A DNA stretch of 64,000 nt from Neptunicella marina (GTDB lineage Bacteria > Pseudomonadota > Gammaproteobacteria > Enterobacterales > Alteromonadaceae). The stretch spans positions 248,001 to 312,000 of the forward strand of contig NZ_JACNEP010000002.1 of assembly GCF_014270035.1 (NCBI RefSeq), written 5' to 3'. Both the position numbers and the translations under genes were made by a program. Shown here in pieces: positions 46,683 through 54,203 of this stretch. Under the pieces are notes generated by a model that was not told the origin of the DNA, did not search any database, and saw nothing but the letters and a program-made list of their open reading frames with translations. Numbering within the stretch: position 1 is the stretch's first letter; every line of letters begins with the position of its first letter.

Positions 46683-47353
46683 TAATTCTGACTCACTTTC
46701 AATGCATAAGCCGTTGCAACAGGCGATAGGGCTAATGCTAACAAAAATAGTGCCCCCAGTAACGCCAGTTGGCCGTTATAGGGTAACTGTAAGGCAGCCG
46801 CTTCCACAGCAGCGGTCGCAAAAATCAACAAGGGAACAAAAAAAGGTAACAACATCAGGCTTAATAAAACACTGCCTTTACGCACCCCAACCGTCAGAGC
46901 AACACCAATAGCACCAAGCAAACTCAGTAATGGCGTACCCAATAGCAGGGTTGCTAGCAATGCCGTATACATAGCGGATGTAAGGTTAAGGAACAATGAA
47001 AGCAGCGGAGAAACCACGATCAAAGGCAAAATGCTAACTAACCAGTGCGCGGCCACTTTAAGCAAAACAACCAGTGATAAGGGAATACCGGATAACATTT
47101 GCTGTTCAAGGGTTCCATCGGCGAAATCATCTCGGAAAATTCGTTCCAGGCCAAATAGAGCCGATAATAATGCCGCAACCCATATCACGCCTGGACCAAT
47201 TTTTTGCAGCGTTTCCGGACCGGGGCCAACGCCTAATGGAAATAAACTAATAACCAGTATAAAAAACATAACAGGTTGCAATAGCTCTGACTTTTGTCGA
47301 AAGGCAAGAACCAGCTCACGCTTAAATACCGCATTTAACGTGCTCACAACCAC
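46682..47353 (-). CDS. ccmB: Haem exporter permease CcmB
   Basis: The protein has 223 residues and six membrane segments, with the family pattern FKRELVLAFRQKSELLQPV at the start. The start is GTG at 47353 (GGAG six bases upstream); a GTG at 47347 that overlaps the ccmA stop is the alternative. It pairs with CcmA as an ABC transporter. Confidence 0.92.
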   Translation of the reverse strand: MVVSTLNAVFKRELVLAFRQKSELLQPVMFFILVISLFPLGVGPGPETLQKIGPGVIWVAALLSALFGLERIFRDDFADGTLEQQMLSGIPLSLVVLLKVAAHWLVSILPLIVVSPLLSLFLNLTSAMYTALLATLLLGTPLLSLLGAIGVALTVGVRKGSVLLSLMLLPFFVPLLIFATAAVEAAALQLPYNGQLALLGALFLLALALSPVATAYALKVSQN

Positions 47354-47976
47354 TGATACTCCATAATAAGCACTTTAATATTGTGCATCATGTCTACGGG
47401 CTGATGTGACGTAAGGATCACGGCTCCCCCCTGTTGTGCATGCCGCTGCATTTTTTGTTGCACCATATCAATCGCATTGACGTCCAGAGCAGTAAAGGGT
47501 TCATCCAGCACCCATAATTTGGCCGGTTTAATCCACAACCGGGCCAGAGCTACCCGCCGTTGCTGCCCTGCCGATAACTGGGATACCGGAATATCCTCAA
47601 GACCCGCCAACCCCAAATCGGACAAAATTTGCCAGATATCTGACAGCAAACTAACACCATGCATTTGTGCCCAGTAGGTTAAATTTTCTATCGCGGTTAA
47701 TGCGGGATTAAGTGCCGGTTTATGGCCAATATAAATAAGCTGCTGTGCAAAATCATTACTTTGTTCAATCGACGTATGCTGGTAATTAACACAACCGGAT
47801 TGAGGCTGGCTTAAACCCACTAAAATACGCAGTAAGCTGGTTTTTCCTGCACCATTTGGCCCCTGAAGATGCAAAATATCCCCCACGTCAAGCGACAAAC
47901 TAAGTTGCTGAAACAAGACTCTGTCACTTTTACAGCAGGTTAAATTATTCGCATCCAGCAACGCCAACTTATGCAC
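47344..47976 (-). CDS. ccmA: Haem exporter ATPase CcmA
   Basis: The family normally begins near LALLDANNLTC and is about 207 residues, so the GTG at 47976 (210 residues) or TTG at 47967 (207, with AGG eight bases upstream) fits best. An in-frame ATG at 48033 would add an unrelated leader and lies near the expected transcript start. Walker A is GPNGAGKTSLL, the signature is LSAGQQRRVALARL and Walker B is KLWVLDEPFTALD. It drives the CcmAB exporter. It is the first gene of the ccm operon, behind an FNR-type site. Confidence 0.9.
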   Translation of the reverse strand: MHKLALLDANNLTCCKSDRVLFQQLSLSLDVGDILHLQGPNGAGKTSLLRILVGLSQPQSGCVNYQHTSIEQSNDFAQQLIYIGHKPALNPALTAIENLTYWAQMHGVSLLSDIWQILSDLGLAGLEDIPVSQLSAGQQRRVALARLWIKPAKLWVLDEPFTALDVNAIDMVQQKMQRHAQQGGAVILTSHQPVDMMHNIKVLIMEYQWL

Positions 47977-48063
47977 CTGATAATTAGGAAAAAATTGCGC
48001 AGAATAATAGCATAAGCCGGGACACGATCGCATACTTCTGTACCAAGATAAGTGTGTCAAAAA

Positions 48064-48077
48064 ATGATTTATATCAA
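48064..48077. promoter_or_regulatory. FNR/Anr-type operator between ccmA and the fliK-like gene
   Basis: ATGAT-TTAT-ATCAA differs from the FNR consensus TTGAT-N4-ATCAA at one position. Just beyond it on the minus strand is TTGACA (48060-48055). A transcript started about 41 bases from the site centre would begin near 48030, upstream of the ccmA starts at 47976 and 47967. Oxygen control of ccm genes by FNR-family proteins is established in other proteobacteria; the site here is by inspection. Confidence 0.55.
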
Positions 48078-48100
48078 GCAGCGGATTTTGTGACCGATAA
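48074..48100 (+). promoter_or_regulatory. Possible sigma-28 (FliA) promoter of the fliK-like gene
   Basis: ACCGATAA at 48093-48100 matches the sigma-28 -10 box GCCGATAA in seven of eight positions. TCAAG lies 11 bases beyond the expected gap, one change from TAAAG. The start codon at 48108 would then be almost at the transcript start, which weakens the case. The box overlaps the FNR-type site. Confidence 0.3.
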
Positions 48101-48107
48101 ATAGCCT

Positions 48108-50111
48108 ATGTCTGAAAATGTCAGTTTCTCATTGCAACAATTAAGTAGCGCGCTGCAAACATTATTGCAGCAATCACGCTTGCCCTCGATTACCCCGGTT
48201 GAGTTGCAGGTAACAGTGCAAAAGTCAGCGGACGATACGGTTATATTACTCACTGACAATGGCCGACTCATACTAAAGTCTCCGGATCTGTACCAACAGC
48301 TACAAAATAATCAGACTTATCGTTTGCAATTTTTACCGCAACAGAATGCGCTACAGTTTATTGCTCATGACATAGCACAATCAGTACAGCTGGAAATAAG
48401 CCCAAGATTGACTGCGCAACTTCTGTCACTGCCGGCTTCGCAATTACGTTTCATTGCAGGAGCCCCTTTGTCGCTGCCTGTCGATGTGGGCCAAATCACT
48501 GCACAAAAAATAGAATTACAAATCACGGCACCACTTCACGCTAACAATCAGGTTAAATCAATTAACATACCTAAGGCATTGCAACTTCAATTAACGGATA
48601 CGCCTGCGACTAAACCATCAGAACTCTCAATTGGCCAGCAAACCAGTGTTTACCTTAAAACAGATAAGGTACAAACACTGAATACCGGACAGTCATTAAT
48701 ATTGGAGCTTAAACCACAGGGACAAAACTGGGTGGCTGAATTAAGAGATAATTTTAATAAACGCAGTCGACCTGTGGCAATTGAACCACAGACTGCCCAG
48801 GATATTTTAATTAAACTTGCTCAACATCGTCCGGTTAATATTCCTGCTCAGGCATTACAGCAATTAGCTCCTCAACTGCAAAAACTAAATCCTGTTCAAA
48901 ACCTGCTGAGCAGCAACGGCACAGCAACAGACGATAAACAAAATACAACAACGATAAAATCGTTAAATGTTGCCATTATTCAGTCAAAGCCCCTATTAAC
49001 CGTCGACATAGCCCGCGCACCTCTTATCAGTATTTCCCCGGAGAATAAAAGCTTTGCACAAATAAAACAGTGGATTGATGCGCAACCCGCAGTAAAAAAT
49101 CAGTCAGTTTCCCCTCCAAATAGCGCCAATCAGCCTCCTGCAATAGCATCGGACAGAACAGCTGAAACAACGCAGCATAACAGCGCTTCACCCGCCAAAG
49201 TCGCGCAAATATTTCAGGAGTTAAACATGCGCCTGATTCCCCAACAAACATCACCTGGCGTCTTAATGCTGCAAATTCAAAATGCACTGGTCAATGACGA
49301 GTTGCCCGCTAACAGTGAATTAAAAAACCTGATTGAATCGAAATTACAGCAAATCGTTCAGGCACAACCCAAATCACAAGCGCAGGATTGGTTACATATA
49401 CGTAATTTAATCACAACACCGGCATTACCCTTATCGGTGAATCAGTTACTGTCGCCTCAGCCAAATCAAGGCTTTATTGCCGGTTTAGTGGCGTTATTAC
49501 AGTTAAGTTTAAGCGCCAGACTAAGCAGGTTAAACCCGGAGCATTCACAACAAATAAATGAATTATTTAGCAAGATAGCGTCTTCGTCTCCAACATCAGG
49601 AATGACGAATGGTGTCCGGGAGTTGTCACAGCTTGAGCAAACTACCGATCTGACAAAAACCATCGCGCGACTGATCGCCAACCATCAGGCCAGTAAACTT
49701 AGTAGTGCAGAACAACAGATGCAGGGGCAGGATCAACTTTACTACCATTTTGGGACGGGCAATACTCCACAAAACAAAGATGTTGAAATCCTGATAAAAC
49801 GCTCACCAGACAAAGACTCTTCCGCCAAGAAGAAAGATACAGACAACAAACTCTGGCAATTAAGTATGAAACTAAAAATCGCCGAAACAGGAGAAATGCT
49901 GGTAAAAGCCAGACTGCGGGAATCAGAATTGGAGCTGGATATTTATACGTCTAATCAAACAACCCGTGAACAGGTACTCAACTTTATGCCGTTACTTAAA
50001 AAGCGTTTTGATAGCCTTAATATTCAATTAGCACGCTCCGCAGTTCAGTTAGGGAAAATCCCGCAAAGCTTACAACGTAAACCTTATCAGTTAATTGAGA
50101 TGCAGGCATGA
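48108..50111 (+). CDS. FliK-like flagellar hook-length control domain protein
   Basis: The protein has 667 residues. The first ~540 are low-complexity, Gln/Leu/Ser/Thr-rich and lack other domains. The C-terminal ~100 residues match the Flg_hook (FliK C-terminal) domain: WQLSMKLKIAETGEMLVKAR, then ESELELDIYTSNQTTREQVL and LLKKRFDSLNIQLARSAVQL. FliK measures hook length and, through this domain, switches FlhB specificity. Here it is paired with an FlhB-domain gene that overlaps it by four bases. Whether it is the main fliK or a second copy cannot be told from this window. Confidence 0.75.
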   Translation: MSENVSFSLQQLSSALQTLLQQSRLPSITPVELQVTVQKSADDTVILLTDNGRLILKSPDLYQQLQNNQTYRLQFLPQQNALQFIAHDIAQSVQLEISPRLTAQLLSLPASQLRFIAGAPLSLPVDVGQITAQKIELQITAPLHANNQVKSINIPKALQLQLTDTPATKPSELSIGQQTSVYLKTDKVQTLNTGQSLILELKPQGQNWVAELRDNFNKRSRPVAIEPQTAQDILIKLAQHRPVNIPAQALQQLAPQLQKLNPVQNLLSSNGTATDDKQNTTTIKSLNVAIIQSKPLLTVDIARAPLISISPENKSFAQIKQWIDAQPAVKNQSVSPPNSANQPPAIASDRTAETTQHNSASPAKVAQIFQELNMRLIPQQTSPGVLMLQIQNALVNDELPANSELKNLIESKLQQIVQAQPKSQAQDWLHIRNLITTPALPLSVNQLLSPQPNQGFIAGLVALLQLSLSARLSRLNPEHSQQINELFSKIASSSPTSGMTNGVRELSQLEQTTDLTKTIARLIANHQASKLSSAEQQMQGQDQLYYHFGTGNTPQNKDVEILIKRSPDKDSSAKKKDTDNKLWQLSMKLKIAETGEMLVKARLRESELELDIYTSNQTTREQVLNFMPLLKKRFDSLNIQLARSAVQLGKIPQSLQRKPYQLIEMQA

Positions 50112-50413
50112 ATGATTCTTCAGTAAAAAAAGCCATAGGTTTAAAGTATCAAAACGGGGATGTACCGGAAGTTGTTGCCAAGGGCTTTGGAGAACTCGCT
50201 GAACAAATTATAGAACTGGCCAGAGAGAGTGGAGTACTGGTTCATGAAGATCAGGACTTGTCTGATTTTTTAGCCAGATTGGATTTAGGTCAACATATCC
50301 CGGCTGAGCTTTACCATGTTATTGCAGAATTAATTGCCTTTTCTTATGTATTGCAGGGGAAATTTCCTGAAGGCTGGGCTATTCCAGCCGGTTACCTGAA
50401 CACTCAGGCCTGA
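50108..50413 (+). CDS. FlhB C-terminal-domain paralogue (FlhX-like)
   Basis: The protein has 101 residues and aligns over most of its length with the post-cleavage cytoplasmic domain of FlhB: KKAIGLKYQNGDVPEVVAKG against VAIKYDDNGDRAPILVAKGQ in the flhB gene of this window, then helices ending AELYHVIAELIAFSYVLQ against AKLFMAVAQVLAYVYQLK. It has no membrane segments and no NPTH cleavage site. Such free domains can replace or modulate the FlhB switch part in some bacteria. It overlaps the fliK-like gene (ATGA), pairing a ruler-type protein with a switch-type partner. Confidence 0.82.
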   Translation: MNDSSVKKAIGLKYQNGDVPEVVAKGFGELAEQIIELARESGVLVHEDQDLSDFLARLDLGQHIPAELYHVIAELIAFSYVLQGKFPEGWAIPAGYLNTQA

Positions 50414-50435
50414 GCTGAATCGAATAAAAATATAT

Positions 50436-50846
50436 TTAATTGGATTGGCGATGCAGTTGAATTAACAGTTCCGCCTCTCCCCGGGTCAACTCGCATTCCT
50501 CAACGATCTCTTCAATACTGGCACCTTGCTGTGCCAGTTTGGCGGCGTGGCCATAGAGCTTGCTGTCAGGATCATGTTCTTCCATTTCATCCTGTTTAGC
50601 CTGAGTTTCCTGCAATTGACGGACTAGTGTTTGCACTTTTTGCCCAACGCCTAAAGAGCCGGTACGTAATTCATGAATAGCTTCGTGTTGAAGTTGCAAT
50701 TCAGCTTTGAGATCAAGCAGATTTTTATCCTGTGTCTGGATCTTTTGGCGAAGATGTTCTGCCAGCTGTTTCTGCTGTTGCCACAACCATAAAAATAACA
50801 ACACTAAAATTAAAGTAACAGCGCAAATGACATACCATTGCATCAT
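50436..50846 (-). CDS. DUF2802-type membrane protein downstream of cheW
   Basis: The protein has 136 residues: an N-terminal membrane helix (MMQWYVICAVTLILVLLFLW), a coiled coil of about 60 residues (KQLAEHLRQKIQTQDKNLLD and so on), and a short C-terminal helix-turn-helix-like part (GASIEEIVEECELTRGEAEL). This plan matches the DUF2802 genes that follow cheW in Vibrio and Shewanella. Function is not known; the position hints at polar chemotaxis or flagellar organisation. A terminator separates it from cheW, so it may have its own promoter. Confidence 0.7.
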   Translation of the reverse strand: MMQWYVICAVTLILVLLFLWLWQQQKQLAEHLRQKIQTQDKNLLDLKAELQLQHEAIHELRTGSLGVGQKVQTLVRQLQETQAKQDEMEEHDPDSKLYGHAAKLAQQGASIEEIVEECELTRGEAELLIQLHRQSN

Positions 50847-50923
50847 TTTATTTTTCCTGTGGGTATCTCAAAAAGCCAGTATTTTGGGGCTATCAGGTTA
50901 ATGTACACTATTTTAATACGGAC

Positions 50924-50948
50924 ACAAAAAAGCCCGCTTATCGCAGGC
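50924..50948 (-). terminator. Rho-independent terminator of the cheW transcript
   Basis: On the minus strand GCCTGC/GCGGGC (one G-T pair) around a GATAA loop is followed by six T. It begins 22 bases after the cheW stop. Confidence 0.8.
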
Positions 50949-50969
50949 TCTTAATATGGAACTGAAAAA

Positions 50970-51464
50970 TTAAATGTTACCAATTTCATTCCATTCGTCA
51001 TCGGTTAATAATTTATTTAAATCAACCAATATTAACAATTCACCATCACGGTTACTCACGCCCTGAATAAACTTGGCACTTTCCTCTGTACCCACGTTAG
51101 GTGCACTGGATATTTCAGAGGAACGGAGATAAACCACTTCAGCCACACTATCCACCAGAATACCAACAACTTGTTGTTCTGATTCAATAATGACAATGCG
51201 TGAGTTATCGGTCACGTCCGCAGAAGGTAAACCAAACCGTGAACGGGTATCAATCACAGTAACAACATTACCGCGTAAATTAATAATACCTAATACATAA
51301 TCAGGCGCGCCAGGAACCGGGGCGATTTCAGTGTAACGCAATACTTCCTGAACCTGCATAACATTGATGCCATAGGTTTCATCACCCAGACAATAAGTTA
51401 CCCATTGCAAGACTTCATCTTTAGCATCTGCCGTGGTATTGCTTAACGTTTTATTTTCACTCAT
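50970..51464 (-). CDS. cheW: Chemotaxis coupling protein CheW
   Basis: The protein has 164 residues and is a single CheW domain: VTYCLGDETYGINVMQVQEV, EIAPVPGAPDYVLGIINLRG, VVTVIDTRSRFGLP and LVDSVAEVVYLRSSEI are all classical. It couples receptors to CheA. It is the last chemotaxis gene before the terminator, in the position occupied by cheW next to parP in Vibrio. Confidence 0.95.
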   Translation of the reverse strand: MSENKTLSNTTADAKDEVLQWVTYCLGDETYGINVMQVQEVLRYTEIAPVPGAPDYVLGIINLRGNVVTVIDTRSRFGLPSADVTDNSRIVIIESEQQVVGILVDSVAEVVYLRSSEISSAPNVGTEESAKFIQGVSNRDGELLILVDLNKLLTDDEWNEIGNI

Positions 51465-51566
51465 TAGACTTAATTCCTTGCAAGCTGCCGAATTTGCCAG
51501 TACTTATTTTAGCCTGATTTCAATTTATCGGCTGGCTTAATTGCTGAAATTATTACAAGTATACAA

Positions 51567-52283
51567 TTAGTTGTGGTTCAACATCGCAATCATTTGCTGT
51601 ACATCAATTAATGCACACATGCGATCTTTGACCAATCCTGCCAGCCAGGGTCGCTTTCCATCATTTTCCCGCCATTTTACATCATCCTGATGTAAGGTCA
51701 CTGTGTTAACCAGCTTTTCACAAGCCAATCCCCAATGACTTTCACCCAGCATTATAAGATATTGATACTTTATCGATTCTGCCAGTTTTTGATCTAATCT
51801 TTCCGGCATCACCCATTTAGCAGTATCAATGACACTTAACTGTTCTTCCCGGTGTAACATGACACCAATAAACCAATCGGGCTTACCGAATAACGGATTG
51901 GTTTTATCCAGTTGATGGATCCCACCGAGTTCCGTTAAGGGAACTGCCATGGTCAACCCGGCCAACTGAAAAAATAATGCCTGAAAGGTTCCCTGACGAT
52001 AAGCAAGTTCAGCTTGTGCAACAGGTTCTGATACAGGCAGAGGCTCCTCTTGATTAATGTCGGCTGCGCTGGAAATTTCTTTAACTGATTCAACGACTTT
52101 CTGCTCGATAACAGGCTTAACTTTGACCTGCTTTTCTACCTCAGAGTCAGCTCCCACTTTCGATAACAATTGATCCAACTGGCTCTTTTCAACAAGTGTG
52201 CCCGCTTCCTCATTGTCCTCAGTTAACAAAGAAGCAAAATATTCTTCCATGACTTCTTCTTTGGCAAAAGCAGACTTACTCAT
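51567..52283 (-). CDS. parP: CheW-like chemotaxis array protein ParP
   Basis: The protein has 238 residues: an N-terminal acidic, disordered part (1-95) and a C-terminal CheW-like domain (QALFFQLAGLTMAVPLTELG, then NPLFGKPDWFIGVMLHREEQ and ACEKLVNTVTLHQDDVKWR). ParP is known from Vibrio as the protein that ties CheA to the ParC polar anchor. The order parC-parP-cheW and an ATGA overlap with parC support the name. Sequence conservation of the N-terminal part is low. Confidence 0.8.
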   Translation of the reverse strand: MSKSAFAKEEVMEEYFASLLTEDNEEAGTLVEKSQLDQLLSKVGADSEVEKQVKVKPVIEQKVVESVKEISSAADINQEEPLPVSEPVAQAELAYRQGTFQALFFQLAGLTMAVPLTELGGIHQLDKTNPLFGKPDWFIGVMLHREEQLSVIDTAKWVMPERLDQKLAESIKYQYLIMLGESHWGLACEKLVNTVTLHQDDVKWRENDGKRPWLAGLVKDRMCALIDVQQMIAMLNHN

Positions 52284-53047
52284 AATCTATCCAGATATTT
52301 TAATAAGTTGGCATAACAAAACACACCTCGTGATTTTGGGCAAAACACAGACGGTGGCATTTGAGCCTGACTGGCTTCCCGCAGGCGCGTATCAACCGGA
52401 ATATGCGAAGTCCATACATGTGAACCATAGTTTTGTTGCAATGATTCATAGGCTTCCAACGCCGCATTGGTTCTTTTATCGTGCATGGTGGGAACAATGG
52501 TATATTCAAAACTACGGGAAAGGGTTTTCGCCATAATGTCCAGTGTATGCATCATACGTTCGAGGCCTTTTAAGGCCAAAAACTCAGTTTGAACAGGAAT
52601 TAAAATATGATCACATGCTGCTAACGCATTTACCATCGAAACGCCTAACGTTGGAGGGCAATCAACAATAACATAATCGAACTCATCTTTTACGGCTTGC
52701 ACAGCCCGCTTGAGAATTAATCCCATGCCACTTTTAGTACCGAGCTTACGATCGACTGTTGATAAGTTCATGGTCGCAGGTAAAAGGAACAAAGAGTCAA
52801 ATTTAGTCGGACACAAGCAATCCAGTACCGTATCCTTACTCAATTCACTACCCGCCATGAAAACATCATAGACACTGGAGGACAGTAATTCGGAGTCAAT
52901 ACCAAAATAATACGACATGGAAGCCTGAGGATCGGTATCAATCAGCAGAACCTTGTGACCTTTTTGTGCCAATAAGCCGCCCAATGTCACGGTGGTTGTT
53001 GTTTTACCTACTCCACCCTTTTGATTGGCGACAGTCCAAACCTTCAC
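52280..53047 (-). CDS. parC: ParA-like ATPase ParC, polar chemotaxis array positioning
   Basis: The protein has 255 residues with a deviant Walker A KGGVGKTTTTVTLGG near residues 10-24, switch segment LLIDTDPQASMSYYFG and FDYVIVDCPPTLGVSMVNAL. It belongs to the ParA/Soj family, but lies in the cheB-to-cheW gap where Vibrio carries parC, not near a parB gene. It recruits chemotaxis arrays to the cell pole. The start is GTG; parP follows with an ATGA overlap. Confidence 0.85.
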   Translation of the reverse strand: MKVWTVANQKGGVGKTTTTVTLGGLLAQKGHKVLLIDTDPQASMSYYFGIDSELLSSSVYDVFMAGSELSKDTVLDCLCPTKFDSLFLLPATMNLSTVDRKLGTKSGMGLILKRAVQAVKDEFDYVIVDCPPTLGVSMVNALAACDHILIPVQTEFLALKGLERMMHTLDIMAKTLSRSFEYTIVPTMHDKRTNAALEAYESLQQNYGSHVWTSHIPVDTRLREASQAQMPPSVFCPKSRGVFCYANLLKYLDRL

Positions 53048-53085
53048 TGTTTAACTCGCTTTTAAATGTCCAACAAAGATGAGTG

Positions 53086-54189
53086 TCAACCACGCATCTC
53101 GTTTAATATATTATCGGCAAATTCATCTATCGAATAAACAGCATCCGACAACCCTGCATTGGCGACCGCTTGTGGCATACCATATACCACACAACTATGT
53201 TCGTCCTGAGACCAGATTTTGGCTCCATGCTCCTTCAATTTGCGACAACCTTCGCGACCATCTGCCCCCATCCCTGTCAAAATAACGCCCAGAACCTGTC
53301 CCCCAAAAACAGAAGCAACAGATTCGAAGGTTAAGTCAACACTGGGTTTATACGGCATTGCTCTGTCTTTTGGCGTATCAGTAATTCTAAGGCGAGCAGC
53401 ATGTTTGTTGCCTTCCACCAGCATTTGCTTACCCCCCGGAGCAAGATAGGCAACGCCAGGCTTTAATATTTCTCCGCCCTGTGCTTCATAAACATTGATA
53501 TGACACAGACGATTTAACCGCTCAGCAAAGGCACTGGTAAAAGTACCGGGCATGTGTTGGACCAGCACGATGGGATAAGGAAACGTTGCCGGTAGTGCAC
53601 ATAATAATTTTTGCAGTGCTGCCGGTCCTCCGGTTGATGTACCAATTGCCAGAACCTGATATTGATTCCGTGCAGACGCAGAACGCATAAACACAGGTTT
53701 TGCAGCAGGAGGAGGTGGTGGTTTCCCTTGCGCAACCCTTTCTGCAAAACGGGGACGGCCAGTTGCTTGTATTCCTGTACGACTGAAGCTTTTACGTTTC
53801 GCAATGGCCTTCACCCGTTGCTGTAATAATTCAATAGCTTCTTTACGATCCCGTGCTATGTCTTCAAATTTTTTGGGTAAAAAATCGAGAGCACCGGCTT
53901 CCATTGCATCAAGCGTTGCCTGAGCACCTTCATGAGTCAGCGAAGAAAACATTAAAATAGGAACAGGACTGGAAGCCATTAGTGATTTGACGGCAGAAAT
54001 ACCATCCATAACCGGCATTTCAACATCCATTGTCACCACATCCGGATCTAAAATTCTGGCTTGCTCGATTGCTTCCTTGCCATTTTTAGCTTCGCCTACA
54101 ACTTGTAAATCAGGATCTCTGGCAAGAATCTCTTTTAAACGACGTCGAAAGAAGGTGGAATCATCAACAATCAAAACCTTATAAGGCAT
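53086..54189 (-). CDS. cheB: Chemotaxis response regulator methylesterase CheB
   Basis: From the ATG at 54189 (a TTG at 54198 is less likely because AGGAG would be too near) the protein has 367 residues. The receiver domain has DDSTFFRRRL and the phosphorylated Asp in VVTMDVEMPVMDG. The C-terminal methylesterase shows GTSTGGPAAL (Ser), LVQHMPGTFT (His) and MGADGREG (Asp). The linker is proline-rich. It removes methyl groups from receptors. No cheR is in the window. Confidence 0.95.
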   Translation of the reverse strand: MPYKVLIVDDSTFFRRRLKEILARDPDLQVVGEAKNGKEAIEQARILDPDVVTMDVEMPVMDGISAVKSLMASSPVPILMFSSLTHEGAQATLDAMEAGALDFLPKKFEDIARDRKEAIELLQQRVKAIAKRKSFSRTGIQATGRPRFAERVAQGKPPPPPAAKPVFMRSASARNQYQVLAIGTSTGGPAALQKLLCALPATFPYPIVLVQHMPGTFTSAFAERLNRLCHINVYEAQGGEILKPGVAYLAPGGKQMLVEGNKHAARLRITDTPKDRAMPYKPSVDLTFESVASVFGGQVLGVILTGMGADGREGCRKLKEHGAKIWSQDEHSCVVYGMPQAVANAGLSDAVYSIDEFADNILNEMRG

Positions 54190-54203
54190 AAATACCAAGA
54201 CTC

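Noticed and set aside
52280-53047. Chromosome-partition parA and a nearby replication origin
   Set aside because: There is no parB, parS-like palindrome or gidA/gidB context; the gene sits between cheB and a CheW-like gene, as parC does.
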